A stretch of DNA of 33,085 nucleotides from Anaerolinea thermophila (GCA_020722345.1 DYKZ01000011.1:1-33085); one strand, 5' to 3'. Shown: positions 1 through 7,632, counted from the stretch's first letter. Numbers and translations: made by a program. Notes: generated by a model from the sequence alone, not told the origin.

Positions 1-239
1 ACCACTTTCTCTTTGATATTCAAAACAAACGTGCCTGTGGGTTTCAAGACGCGCAGCAACTCGGCAGAAATGGGTAAAAACCATTCCACGTATTGATTGG
101 GATGGATTCCTCCATACGTGTCTTTACGGCTGTCGGCGTAAGGGGGGGAAGTGAAAATCAAATCTACGGAATCATCCGCTAGTTTCTTCAACTCTTCACG
201 GCAATCGCCGAGCATGAGACGCGCCTCAACCTGTTTCAT
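1..239 (-). CDS. Site-specific DNA methyltransferase, N-terminal part (runs off window)
   Basis: Reading leftwards from the ATG at 239, 79 codons are open to the window edge, beginning MKQVEARLMLGDCREELKKL. The LGDC segment followed by DLIFTSPPYAD (about residues 26-36) is motif IV of amino-methyltransferases. SPPY is typical of N4-cytosine and some N6-adenine enzymes. The next part, LLRVLKPTGTFVLNI, matches the strand after motif IV. Motif IV near the N-terminus suggests the beta arrangement, with the AdoMet-binding FxGxG motif later, outside the window. The enzyme should transfer a methyl group from AdoMet to a base in a specific DNA site. No restriction partner is visible, so orphan or R-M status is unknown. 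The start has no Shine-Dalgarno but lies 7 nt after a TATAAT box. The family call is firm; the target specificity is not known. Confidence 0.85.
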   Translation of the reverse strand, partial: MKQVEARLMLGDCREELKKLADDSVDLIFTSPPYADSRKDTYGGIHPNQYVEWFLPISAELLRVLKPTGTFVLNIKEKV

Positions 240-246
240 GTCGCGA

Positions 247-252
247 ATTATA
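247..252 (-). promoter_or_regulatory. -10 box of the methyltransferase gene, probably leaderless
   Basis: TATAAT on the minus strand is followed by TCGCGAC (7 nt) and then the ATG at 239. Transcription starting about 7 nt after the box would begin on the start codon itself. No clear -35 box is seen. Confidence 0.55.
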
Positions 253-423
253 CCTGTAATCATCCGTCATAACTTAAGGCTTATGTAGGCCCATCGGTCA
301 CAAGTTAAGCGCTTCTTTGGGGCGGCCCATCCCACTGTAAGTTATAGAATTTGTTGCTTGAGAGGCTAAATTTTGGGATAGCATCCAAAAAGTTGATTTA
401 TGCGCGCCAAAGCCATTTTGTTT

Positions 424-429
424 TATAAT
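424..429 (+). promoter_or_regulatory. -10 box of the C39-like peptidase gene, probably leaderless
   Basis: TATAAT is followed by CCTGCCC (7 nt) and the ATG at 437. There is no Shine-Dalgarno sequence and no convincing -35 box. Confidence 0.55.
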
Positions 430-436
430 CCTGCCC

Positions 437-1786
437 ATGCGTAAACGAACCCGGAACATCCTGATTGGAGTGGCTGCCGCTATCCTGGCGGCGATTGGCC
501 TCTACAACATCCCCTTCATCCACGATAAACTGGCTTGGCGCGTCGAGGATTTGCGGACCAAGATCTATTATTTCTTCAACCCGCCGGGCGAGGTGGTTTT
601 CGTGCCGGCCCAGCAGGCGCAGATGACCACCACGCCGCGCCCGTCTGCCACGCCGACGCAGGCCGTGACCGGCGACTTTACCCCCACAATTACTCCCACC
701 GCCCTGCCCCAGACCGTCGTGCTGGACGGCGTAACGTTCGTGGACCAGATGCACCGCTGGAACTACTGCGGCCCGGCCAACCTGGCCATGGCGCTGGAGT
801 ATGTGAATTGGGAAGGATTGCCCGGCAACAGCATGGAAATCCGTGACCAGATCGGCGCGGCTATCAAACCCGGCGTGAACGATCCCAACCTGAATTTTGT
901 CGAGAGGTCGCAGACCGACGTCAACGTGATGCCGTACGAGATGGTGGATTTCGTCAACGACAATACGCCGTTCCGCGCCCTCTACCGCTACGGCGGGACC
1001 GTTGACCTGCTCAAGCAATTGATTGCTGCCGATTTCCCGGTCATCACCGAAAAGGGCATCTACCAGACCCTGCCGCCGGAGTATACGATGCAGTGGGCCG
1101 GTCACTACGCTTTCACGACCGGTTACGATGATACGACTGGCGAATTCATTTACCAGGACTCCTACACGCCGAACGAAAATATCCCCTACGAACAGCAGGG
1201 CAAGAATATCCGTATGAGTTACGAGGAATACACCGAAGGCTGGCGGGCGTTCAATTACGTTTTCATCATTGTCTACCCACCGGAGCGCGAAGCCCAACTC
1301 TTGCAGGTGCTGGGACCATGGGCTGACGAAACCTGGGCTGCCCAGAAGGCGCTCGAAATCGCCGAGCAGGAGTCGCAAACGCTGACCGGTATTGACCAGT
1401 TCTTTGCCTGGTTCAACAAAGGCGCCAGTTACGGCCTGCTGACCGAGTACGGGCAGGGCGCGCTGGCTTTCGACGCCGCTTTCGCTTTCTACAACATCCT
1501 CCCCGAAGATGACCGTCCCTACCGCATCATGTGGTATCAGACCGGCCCTTACCGCGCCTATTACTACACCAGCCGCTTCCAGGATGTAATCAATCTGGCA
1601 AATGCGACCGAGGCCACGCTCTTCTCCCACCGCGTTCTCGAGGAGACGCTCTACTGGCGCGCCCTGGCGGAAGCCGCGCTTGGCTTATATGATGCTGCCT
1701 ATACAGATGTGCGCCGCGCGGTCGAATACAATCCCAATTTTGGTCCCGCCATCAGCCTGATGGCCGAATGGGGAATTGCTCCTTGA
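437..1786 (+). CDS. Membrane-anchored C39-like cysteine peptidase with TPR-like C-terminus
   Basis: The 449-residue protein starts with basic residues and a single hydrophobic segment (about 8-26), so it is probably anchored with the rest outside the cell. A Thr/Pro-rich linker (about 62-92) follows. The central part fits the Peptidase_C39_2 (papain-like) fold: MHRWNYCGPANLAMAL carries the candidate nucleophile C111, QWAGHYAFTTGYDD the histidine H223, and IYQDSY the aspartate D241. In order and spacing these form a plausible Cys-His-Asp triad. The C-terminal 150 residues contain helical TPR-like sequence (YWRALAEAALGLYDAAYTDVRRAVEYNPN). The substrate is unknown, and no bacteriocin precursor or ABC transporter, the usual partners of C39 domains, is nearby. 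The gene overlaps the next one at its stop codon. Family confidence is good; function is open. Confidence 0.8.
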   Translation: MRKRTRNILIGVAAAILAAIGLYNIPFIHDKLAWRVEDLRTKIYYFFNPPGEVVFVPAQQAQMTTTPRPSATPTQAVTGDFTPTITPTALPQTVVLDGVTFVDQMHRWNYCGPANLAMALEYVNWEGLPGNSMEIRDQIGAAIKPGVNDPNLNFVERSQTDVNVMPYEMVDFVNDNTPFRALYRYGGTVDLLKQLIAADFPVITEKGIYQTLPPEYTMQWAGHYAFTTGYDDTTGEFIYQDSYTPNENIPYEQQGKNIRMSYEEYTEGWRAFNYVFIIVYPPEREAQLLQVLGPWADETWAAQKALEIAEQESQTLTGIDQFFAWFNKGASYGLLTEYGQGALAFDAAFAFYNILPEDDRPYRIMWYQTGPYRAYYYTSRFQDVINLANATEATLFSHRVLEETLYWRALAEAALGLYDAAYTDVRRAVEYNPNFGPAISLMAEWGIAP

Positions 1787-2994
1787 AACTACTGCATTTC
1801 GCCGACGCCCATATTGACATGGCCAACTATGGCCGCCACGACCCCCAAACGGGCCTGCCGTTGCGCGTGCTGGACTTTCTCAAGTCCCTCGACACGATCG
1901 TCGGGACGGCCATCGCCGAGAAAGTGGACCTGGTCATCTTCGCCGGCGACGCCTACAAGGACCGCTCCCCGGCTCCTACCTTCCAGCGCGAATGGGGCAG
2001 GCGGATTCTGCGTCTCTCGAAGGCAGGTATTCGCACCCTGCTCCTGGTCGGCAACCACGACCTCTCCCCGGCGGTTGGCCGCGCCCATGCCATTCAGGAA
2101 TTCGACACACTCGAAGTGCCGCACGTCACCGTACTGGCCCGGCCCGCGTTTCTCTCCCCAGACGAACTCGGCCTCCCGGCGCAGGTCATCGCCCTGCCGT
2201 GGATCACGCGCTCAGGCCTATTGGCCTCCCAAGAGTTAAGCGCCGCCGACCTGGAGGAAGTCAACGCCGGGCTGGAGGAACGCATCACCGACCTGCTGCA
2301 AAATTGGATTGAACAGGCCGACCCGTCCCTGCCGCTCATCCTGACCGCCCACGCCTCCATCGAAGGCGCGCGTTACGGCGCCGAGCGGACCGTGATGCTG
2401 GGCGCCGACCTCGTCCTCCCTGCCTCGCTCGTCCGCGACCCGCGCCTCGACTACGTAGCCCTTGGCCACATCCACAAATCTCAGAACCTGAACGAGGGAG
2501 CGCATCCTCCCGTCATCTACCCTGGCTCCATCGAGCGCGTGGATTTTGGAGAGGCCGCAGACGATAAATTCTTCGTCATCGCCGAGGTCGAAAAGGGAAA
2601 TACAACAGTGGACTGGCGCAAACTGGCGGCCGTCCGCCCGTTCATTGATCGGTTCATCGAGTTGGAGTCGCCCGAGGAGGTCGCCGCAGCCCTCCGGTCC
2701 GCGCTGCCCGCTCCGAAGAAGATGACCGACGCCATCGTCCGGCTGACGGTGCAGTATCCCCGCGAATGGGAATCGCTGATTGACGAACCCGCCCTGCGCC
2801 GCTACGCCGAGGGCGCGTTCGAGTTCCACCTCATCAAGCGCCCGCAGGTGGAAAGCCGCATCCGTCTGCCTGCCGGTCAGACCGCCAGCAGCCTTACCCC
2901 GCTCGAGTTGCTCGACCAGTACTGGAAGGCCAGCCACGCCGCCGAGGCCGAGACGCTTCAGAAAATGGCCAAAGCGATCATTGAAGAGGAGTAG
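1783..2994 (+). CDS. sbcD: SbcD/Mre11-type metallophosphoesterase (DNA repair exonuclease family)
   Basis: A 403-residue calcineurin-like phosphoesterase in the Mre11/SbcD arrangement. Metal-binding motifs are visible in order: DAH at residues 8-10, GD at 55-56, GNHD at 90-93, the TAHAS histidine, and GHIH, followed by the IYPGSIERVDFGE segment typical of SbcD. SbcD works with the SMC-like ATPase SbcC on DNA ends and hairpins, but no sbcC is in this window. I start at TTG 1783, which overlaps the previous stop (TTGA), gives the family-like MKLLHFADAH and has GGGGAA 7 nt upstream. An in-frame ATG at 1768 would add five residues (MGNCS). The stop codon merges into a 7-bp inverted repeat. The sbcD symbol is by family; a generic YhaO-like phosphoesterase is the main alternative. 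Confidence 0.82.
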   Translation: MKLLHFADAHIDMANYGRHDPQTGLPLRVLDFLKSLDTIVGTAIAEKVDLVIFAGDAYKDRSPAPTFQREWGRRILRLSKAGIRTLLLVGNHDLSPAVGRAHAIQEFDTLEVPHVTVLARPAFLSPDELGLPAQVIALPWITRSGLLASQELSAADLEEVNAGLEERITDLLQNWIEQADPSLPLILTAHASIEGARYGAERTVMLGADLVLPASLVRDPRLDYVALGHIHKSQNLNEGAHPPVIYPGSIERVDFGEAADDKFFVIAEVEKGNTTVDWRKLAAVRPFIDRFIELESPEEVAAALRSALPAPKKMTDAIVRLTVQYPREWESLIDEPALRRYAEGAFEFHLIKRPQVESRIRLPAGQTASSLTPLELLDQYWKASHAAEAETLQKMAKAIIEEE

Positions 2995-3012
2995 GGCGGA
3001 TATCGTCCGCCC
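2994..3012 (+). other. Perfect 7-bp hairpin at the sbcD stop codon
   Basis: GGGCGGA, loop TATCG, TCCGCCC. It begins on the last base of the TAG stop and ends 6 nt before the next ATG. There is no T-run, so it is more likely an RNA-processing or translation-control hairpin than a terminator. Confidence 0.5.
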
Positions 3013-3018
3013 GAAATC

Positions 3019-3741
3019 ATGCGCCGGGTTTACATTTCTCCCCACTTCGACGACGCCGTGCTCTCCTGCGGCGGCCTGATCTACGAACAAACCCGCCAGG
3101 GAATGCCGGTCGAAATCTGGACCATCTGCGCCGGCGACCCGCCGCCCGGACAACTCTCGAAGATGGCGAAAAAAATCCACAAGGAATGGGAAACCGGAAC
3201 GGCGGAAGAAACTGTCCGCCTGCGGCGCGGCGAGGACCGGGAGGCTGCCAGCCGCGTTGGGGCGGGCATCTTCCACGCTGACATCCCAGACTGCATCTAC
3301 CGCCGCGCCCCTTCCGGGGCTTTACTCTACACGACCAGCATCTTCACTCCTTGGAATCCGCTCGAAAAGGATTTACCCGCCCGCATTGCCGCAATCCTCC
3401 GGGACAGGCTTATGCCGGATGATGTGCTGGTCTGCCCGTTGGCCATTGGCGGCCATGTGGACCATGTCCTCGTCCGTCTGGCCGCTGAAAGCCTTGAGCG
3501 TCCCCTGCTCTACTACGCCGACATCCCCTATCTGCTCAACCGCCCCCGTTCGCTGGCCCCCGTCACCGCCGGGCTGAGGGAGGAAATCCACCACGTCTCC
3601 GGCGAGGGCCTGCGCGCCTGGCTGGACGCCATTGCCGCCCACCGCTCACAGGTCAGGATGTTGTTCAAAACGGAGAGGCGGATGCGACAGTCCATTGCCG
3701 GTTATTGGCAGCGTGCGCGCGGCATCCGTCTGTGGCGGTGA
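3019..3741 (+). CDS. PIG-L/LmbE family N-deacetylase
   Basis: A 240-residue protein with the zinc-binding signature of PIG-L deacetylases: SPHFDDAVLSCGG at residues 7-19 (H9, D11, D12) and GGHVDHVLVR with H146, D148 and H149. The family removes N-acetyl groups from sugar conjugates such as GlcNAc-lipids or mycothiol and bacillithiol precursors. The actual substrate cannot be read from the sequence. It lies 24 nt after sbcD and is probably co-transcribed. No good Shine-Dalgarno is visible; the spacer is mainly a hairpin. Length is normal for the family. Confidence 0.85.
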   Translation: MRRVYISPHFDDAVLSCGGLIYEQTRQGMPVEIWTICAGDPPPGQLSKMAKKIHKEWETGTAEETVRLRRGEDREAASRVGAGIFHADIPDCIYRRAPSGALLYTTSIFTPWNPLEKDLPARIAAILRDRLMPDDVLVCPLAIGGHVDHVLVRLAAESLERPLLYYADIPYLLNRPRSLAPVTAGLREEIHHVSGEGLRAWLDAIAAHRSQVRMLFKTERRMRQSIAGYWQRARGIRLWR

Positions 3742-3761
3742 GGGCAATTGACCGCGCGTGC

Positions 3762-3789
3762 TTGATTTTCGTCCAGAATCATGTATAAT
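3762..3789 (+). promoter_or_regulatory. greA promoter
   Basis: TTGATT (3762-3767), 16-bp spacer, TATAAT (3784-3789). This is the best sigma-70-type promoter in the window. The start point should be near 3796, giving a leader of about 67 nt. Confidence 0.7.
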
Positions 3790-3797
3790 AGCGCCGG

Positions 3798-3839
3798 GTA
3801 GGGAAACCTACACAAACTGCATCTCTGAGTCAGAGATGC
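3798..3839 (+). promoter_or_regulatory. Structured greA leader with two hairpins
   Basis: Hairpin 1 at 3798-3811 is GTAGG, GAAA tetraloop (GNRA class), CCTAC, right at the predicted 5' end. Hairpin 2 at 3819-3839 is a perfect 10-bp inverted repeat, GCATCTCTGA and TCAGAGATGC, around one central G; a physical loop would open the inner pairs. It is followed by a moderately T-rich stretch (TGTATTTTCTC) and then AGGA at 3851-3854, 8 nt before the ATG. A leader attenuator exists upstream of E. coli greA, so an attenuation or stability role is plausible but unproven here. Confidence 0.6.
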
Positions 3840-3862
3840 TGTATTTTCTCAGGATACAAACC

Positions 3863-4327
3863 ATGTCATCCACTTTTCTGACCAAAGAAGGCTACCAGAA
3901 ACTCGCCGACGAACTCGAATATCTGCGCACTGAAAAGCGCGCCGAGGTCGCCAACCGTCTGCACGAAGCGATGGAAGGCGGCGAACTAATCGAGAACGCC
4001 GAATACGAGGCTGCCAAGAACGAGCAGGCCTTCGTGGAAGGCCGCATCCAGGAACTTGAAATGATCCTGGCCTCGGCACGCATTATCGAAGAAAAAGACA
4101 AGGCGGCAGGCGTTGTTCAGGTAGGCTCCACCGTCACCCTCAGCGAGGACGGCGGCGATCCGGAGAAATACACCATCGTCGGCGCAGCGGAGGCCAACCC
4201 GCGCGAAGGCAAAATATCGAACGAATCCCCGATTGGCAGGGCTATCCTCAACCACTATGCTGGCGAGGAAGTGAATGTGGAAGCGCCTGGCGGCACGTTC
4301 AAGGTCAAAATTATCAAGGTCGAATAG
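3863..4327 (+). CDS. greA: Transcription elongation factor GreA
   Basis: A 154-residue protein of normal GreA length. The N-terminal coiled-coil domain covers about residues 1-75, with the acidic tip GELIENAEYEAAKNEQ. E41 and E44 stand where E. coli has D41 and E44, so RNA-cleavage stimulation should be retained. The C-terminal FKBP-like part includes VQVGSTVTL and the ending SNESPIGRAILNHYAGEEVNVEAPGG, both typical. GreA enters the RNA polymerase secondary channel and rescues backtracked complexes. I start at ATG 3863 (MSSTFLTKEGYQKL) because AGGA lies 8 nt upstream. The open frame continues upstream to 3758, but that part is the promoter and leader. The gene is closed by a strong terminator. 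Confidence 0.96.
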   Translation: MSSTFLTKEGYQKLADELEYLRTEKRAEVANRLHEAMEGGELIENAEYEAAKNEQAFVEGRIQELEMILASARIIEEKDKAAGVVQVGSTVTLSEDGGDPEKYTIVGAAEANPREGKISNESPIGRAILNHYAGEEVNVEAPGGTFKVKIIKVE

Positions 4328-4347
4328 GCCTGGGGTCAGCCCTGTAG

Positions 4348-4382
4348 GCCCCGCGCAGCCTGTCTGGAGCGCGGGGCTTTTT
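4348..4382 (+). terminator. Rho-independent terminator of greA
   Basis: GCCCCGCGC (4348-4356), 12-nt loop, GCGCGGGGC (4369-4377), then TTTTTATT. The stem is a perfect 9 bp. The T-run merges directly into the lysS -10 box. Confidence 0.92.
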
Positions 4383-4386
4383 ATTG

Positions 4387-4405
4387 TAAAATACAGCCAG
4401 AGAGG
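4387..4405 (+). promoter_or_regulatory. lysS -10 box and ribosome binding site
   Basis: TAAAAT at 4387-4392 follows the greA terminator T-run. AGAGG at 4401-4405 lies 7 nt before the ATG at 4413. The start point would fall near 4399, so the leader is very short. No clear -35 box is seen. Confidence 0.5.
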
Positions 4406-4412
4406 TTTTATC

Positions 4413-5939
4413 ATGCCCGAATACTCTTCCCTCGAAAAAATCCGCCTTGAAAAGATCGAAGCGTTGCGCAAGGAAGGCATCGAACCCTATCCCACCCGCG
4501 CCGAGCGGACGCACACCAGCGCCGAAGCCATTGCCGCCTTCGAGGCCGCCGAGAAGGAGGCCGCGCAAGGCCAGCCGCCGGAAGTCCGCGCCACGCTGGC
4601 CGGCCGCATCCGCGCTACCCGCCCGATGGGAAAACTGGTTTTTGCCCATATCGAGGATGGCTACGGAAAGATTCAGTTATTCTTCCGCGTCAACGAGATC
4701 GGGCAGGAGCGCGTGGACTTCTTCAACAACCGCTTCGACCTGGGCGATTTTATCCAAGCCTCCGGCGTGCTGATGCGCACCCGCACGGGCGAGGTCACTC
4801 TGCTCGTCCACGATTTCAAGATGCTGGCAAAGGCGGTCTCTCCTCTCCCTGCGGCGAAGGATGAGACGCTCGAGGACGGGACCGTCATCCGGCACGCGGC
4901 GCTGGAAGACGCGGAACTGCGCGCCCGCCAGCGTTACGCCGACCTGGCGGTTAATCCTGAGGTACGCGAAACCTTCCGCAAACGCGCGGCAGTCATCCGG
5001 TCCCTGCGCGAATTCCTGGACGGGCATGGTTTCCTGGAGGTCGAGACGCCCATCCTCCAGCCGCTCTACGGCGGCGCGGCGGCGCGCCCCTTCATCACCC
5101 ATCACAACGAACTCGACCAGGATATGTACCTGCGCATCTCGTTCGAGTTGTATCTCAAGCGCCTGCTGGTCGGCAATCTGGAAAAAGTCTATGAAATCGG
5201 GCGCGACTTTCGCAACGAGGGCATCTCGTTCAAGCACAATCCGGAATTCACCCAACTGGAATTCTACTGGGCTTACGCCGACTATCTCAAAGTGATGGAA
5301 CTGACCGAGCAGATGATCGTCCACGTGCTGGAGCGGGTGCTGGGGAGGCGCAAATTGACCTACCAGGGTCAGGAACTGGATTTCAACCCGCCCTGGCGGC
5401 GGCTCTCGATGCGCGACGGCATTCTGCAAACTTCGGGCATTGACATCAGTCAGCACCCGACCGCCGAGACTCTCCGTCAGGCGATTGCCCGCAGCGGGAA
5501 GCAGGCCGACCCGGCGGCAACGCGCGGCAAACTGATAGATTTCCTGGTGAGCGAATTCCTCGAGCCAACCTTGATCCAGCCCACCTTCCTCTACGATTAC
5601 CCGCGTGACATCTCCCCGCTGGCAAAGTCGAAGCCGGGCGATCCGCTGACCGTAGAGCGGTTCGAGGGCTACGTGGCCGGCTTTGAACTCTGTAACGCGT
5701 TCACCGAACTCAACGACCCGCTCGACCAGGAGCAGCGCTTCCTCGAAATGGGCCGCGACTACGCTGCCGATGACGAAGAAATGCACCCCATGGATGAGGA
5801 TTACCTGCGCGCTATGCGCTACGGCATGCCGCCCAACGGCGGTTTTGGCATGGGCGTGGACCGGCTGGTGATGCTCCTGACCGACAAGCACAACATCCGC
5901 GAGGTCCTGTTGTTCCCGTCCCTGAGAAAGGAAGAATGA
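4413..5939 (+). CDS. lysS: Lysyl-tRNA synthetase, class II
   Basis: A 508-residue protein that charges tRNA-Lys with lysine in the cytoplasm. The N-terminal OB-fold anticodon-binding domain (about residues 65-180) includes AGRIRATRPMGKLVFAHIED. The catalytic domain carries motif 1 around GFLEVETPILQP, motif 2 in EIGRDFRNEGISFKHNPEFTQLE and motif 3 in GGFGMGVDRLVMLL. GYVAGFELCNAFTELNDP is the usual lysine-specific segment. The length is normal for bacterial class II LysS. The start at ATG 4413 is supported by AGAGG 7 nt upstream; the open frame extends back to 4275 through the greA end and terminator and is not coding there. The stop overlaps the start of the following DUF3054-like gene (ATGA). 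Confidence 0.96.
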   Translation: MPEYSSLEKIRLEKIEALRKEGIEPYPTRAERTHTSAEAIAAFEAAEKEAAQGQPPEVRATLAGRIRATRPMGKLVFAHIEDGYGKIQLFFRVNEIGQERVDFFNNRFDLGDFIQASGVLMRTRTGEVTLLVHDFKMLAKAVSPLPAAKDETLEDGTVIRHAALEDAELRARQRYADLAVNPEVRETFRKRAAVIRSLREFLDGHGFLEVETPILQPLYGGAAARPFITHHNELDQDMYLRISFELYLKRLLVGNLEKVYEIGRDFRNEGISFKHNPEFTQLEFYWAYADYLKVMELTEQMIVHVLERVLGRRKLTYQGQELDFNPPWRRLSMRDGILQTSGIDISQHPTAETLRQAIARSGKQADPAATRGKLIDFLVSEFLEPTLIQPTFLYDYPRDISPLAKSKPGDPLTVERFEGYVAGFELCNAFTELNDPLDQEQRFLEMGRDYAADDEEMHPMDEDYLRAMRYGMPPNGGFGMGVDRLVMLLTDKHNIREVLLFPSLRKEE

Positions 5940-6325
5940 ACCGATTTCCCGGCAGAAAGATCATCCTCGCGGCGGGTGATGTTGCGGCCATTGCCGTCAT
6001 CACTCTCGTCGGCTTTGCTTCGCATGGGGAACTAAAAATATCCTTTGCCGGGCGCATGTTCACCACTTTTTTGCCCTTGCTGGCAGGCTGGTTCCTTATC
6101 GCTCCCTGGCCGGGACTTTTCGACCTGCAAATGGTTTCCGCACCCCGCCTACTCTGACGGCTTGTGCTGGCCATGCTGCTCGCCGCGCCGCTGACCGCCC
6201 TCCTGCGCGCCGCCATGCTGAACACGGCGGCCCTGCCGCTCTTCGCGCTCATCCTCGGAGGCAGCGCCGCGCTGGGTATGCTCGCCTGGCGAGCCTTGTG
6301 GATGCTGACCCGGCGGAAACGATAA
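5936..6325 (+). pseudogene. DUF3054-like membrane protein interrupted by in-frame TGA
   Basis: The frame starts at the ATGA overlap with lysS and codes MNRFPGRKIILAAGDVAAIAVITLVGFASHGE, then a second hydrophobic segment TFLPLLAGWFLIAPWPGLFD. This is the usual start of DUF3054 proteins, which are four-helix membrane proteins of about 120-130 residues. A TGA at 6155-6157 ends it after 73 residues. The same frame stays open afterwards for 55 more codons, with two further hydrophobic helices (LVLAMLLAAPLTALL and LFALILGGSAALGMLAWRAL) and a basic end, to a TAA at 6323. The rest of the family pattern is therefore intact downstream. A TGG (Trp) to TGA change would explain it. Recent inactivation, a sequencing error or readthrough are all possible. 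The family has no established function. Confidence 0.72.
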
Positions 6326-6359
6326 CTCGCCGGTTGGCATGCCCTTGCCTGATTGGGGG

Positions 6360-6365
6360 TAAAAT
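6360..6365 (+). promoter_or_regulatory. -10 box of the ECF sigma factor gene, probably leaderless
   Basis: TAAAAT is followed by ATCCTCG (7 nt) and the ATG at 6373, with no Shine-Dalgarno sequence. TTGGCA at 6334-6339 is a possible -35, but its 20-bp spacer is long. Confidence 0.45.
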
Positions 6366-6372
6366 ATCCTCG

Positions 6373-6981
6373 ATGGACGAACCCGCCCTCATCCGTGACG
6401 CCCAACGCGGCGACCTGGACGCCTTCAATCGCCTCGTTCTTGCTTACCAGGACGCCCTCTACAACACTGCCCTGCGCATCCTCAGCGACGAAGACCTGGC
6501 CGCCGACGCCACCCAGGAGGCCTTCCTCTCCGCCTTCCGCGCCCTCAACTCTTATCGCGGCGGCTCCTTCAAAGCCTGGCTGTTGCGCACCGTCACCAAC
6601 GCCTGCTACGACGAACTGCGCCGCCGCAAGCGCCGTCCCACCGCCCCGCTTGAACCTGAAAGCGATGACGGCGAGGAAATGGACTCCCCGTCCTGGCTGG
6701 CCGACCCCTCTGCCTCCCCCGAAGAACAACTCGATCAGGCCGAACTCGAACACGCCATCCAGCACTGCCTCGACGCCCTGCCGACCGATTTCAAGACCGT
6801 TGTCGTGCTGGCCGATATCCAAGGGCTGGATTACACCGAGGCCGCCCGCGCCGCCCGCGTCCCGCTTGGCACCCTCAAGAGCCGTCTGGCCCGCGCCCGC
6901 CTGCGCCTGCGCGAATGCCTGCAAGCCTTCTGGGAACTTTTGCCCACCGCGTTCCGTCTGGAAGGGGAGCGTGGCGCATGA
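6373..6981 (+). CDS. ECF-type RNA polymerase sigma factor
   Basis: A 202-residue sigma-70 family factor with only regions 2 and 4. Region 2 (about residues 20-90) contains LVLAYQDALYNTALRILSDEDLAADATQEAFLSAFRAL and the DNA-melting/-10 recognition part FKAWLLRTVTNACYDELRRRKRR. An acidic linker (about 95-120) follows. Region 4 (about 135-190) contains LPTDFKTVVVLADIQGLDYTEAARAARVPLGTLKSRLARAR, the usual helix-turn-helix for the -35 element. It would direct polymerase to a stress or envelope regulon. The next gene, overlapping by ATGA, codes a membrane protein of anti-sigma type, so the pair is probably translationally coupled. The start is the ATG at 6373, matching the family N-terminus (DEPALIRDAQRGDLDAFNRLV). 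Confidence 0.93.
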   Translation: MDEPALIRDAQRGDLDAFNRLVLAYQDALYNTALRILSDEDLAADATQEAFLSAFRALNSYRGGSFKAWLLRTVTNACYDELRRRKRRPTAPLEPESDDGEEMDSPSWLADPSASPEEQLDQAELEHAIQHCLDALPTDFKTVVVLADIQGLDYTEAARAARVPLGTLKSRLARARLRLRECLQAFWELLPTAFRLEGERGA

Positions 6982-7625
6982 AGACAACCTTCCGCGATAT
7001 CGAACGACTCTCGGCCTACCTGGACGGGCAACTCCCGCAGGCCGAAAAAACGCGCCTCGAGTCCCGCCTGGCCGCGGACCCCGCGCTGGCTGCCGCGCTG
7101 GAGGAGTTGCGCCAGGCGCGCGCCATCCTCCGCCGCACGCCGCAGCGGCGCGCCCCGCGCAACTTCACGCTGACGCCTAAAATGGCCGGAATCAGGCCCC
7201 CGGTCCCGCGCGCGGCGCCGGTGCTTTCCTGGGCTTCAGCGGTCGCCATGCTGCTCTTCGTCTGCACCTTGGGCGCCAACTTGCTCGGCCAATTCTCCTT
7301 TGGCGCGGCCGCCCACATGGAAGCCGCCGCACCCGCACATGGCATCGGCGGCGGCCCGGTCGAGGAAGCGCAAGTGGTCACCGAAGCCCCCTTGGACAGC
7401 GCCAATGCGGTAACCCCCACGCCGAAGAGCCTCCTCCTGACGGCTCCCGAACCGACTGCCGAGCCCGACGCCCGTGCAGCCGAACCTCCGCAGGAGAAAG
7501 CGCGCCAGTCGGTCAGCCCCTGGCTGGTGGTCTGGCCTTCCCTGGCTGCCCTGCTCTTGGGCGCGGCGCTGCTCACCCGCTGGGTCAGCCTGCAAGCCTT
7601 CAAAAAGAAAGCCGAAAAGAAATGA
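6978..7625 (+). CDS. Putative membrane anti-sigma factor
   Basis: A 215-residue protein starting inside the sigma gene's stop (ATGA). The N-terminus, ERLSAYLDGQLPQAEKTRLESRLAADPALAAALEELRQARAIL, has the helical anti-sigma domain pattern. It lacks the HxxxCxxC zinc motif, so it is not a redox-sensing ZAS type. A first hydrophobic helix lies at about 82-103. A Pro/Thr/Glu-rich region (about 110-180) follows, then a second helix (PWLVVWPSLAALLLGAALLTRWV, about 181-203) and a Lys-rich end. Two helices would put the N- and C-termini in the cytoplasm and the Pro-rich loop outside. It probably sequesters the upstream sigma factor; this rests on gene order and layout, not on a strong sequence signature. 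Confidence 0.75.
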   Translation: MKTTFRDIERLSAYLDGQLPQAEKTRLESRLAADPALAAALEELRQARAILRRTPQRRAPRNFTLTPKMAGIRPPVPRAAPVLSWASAVAMLLFVCTLGANLLGQFSFGAAAHMEAAAPAHGIGGGPVEEAQVVTEAPLDSANAVTPTPKSLLLTAPEPTAEPDARAAEPPQEKARQSVSPWLVVWPSLAALLLGAALLTRWVSLQAFKKKAEKK

Positions 7626-7632
7626 CCTCCCT

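Noticed and set aside
398-1630. Long minus-strand open frame (410 codons) opposite the C39-like gene
   Set aside because: It is the complement of a gene with clear catalytic motifs; its translation has no recognisable family and results from GC-rich codon structure.
4677-5891. 404-codon minus-strand open frame opposite lysS
   Set aside because: lysS has all class II synthetase motifs; the antisense translation matches no known pattern.
6155-6157. TGA as a selenocysteine codon in the DUF3054-like gene
   Set aside because: No SECIS-like hairpin directly follows, and the family has no known redox Cys/Sec at this point; a Trp-to-stop change is simpler.
5812-6987. 391-codon minus-strand open frame across lysS end, DUF3054-like gene and sigma gene
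   Set aside because: It crosses three genes with clear sense-strand evidence and has no family features.
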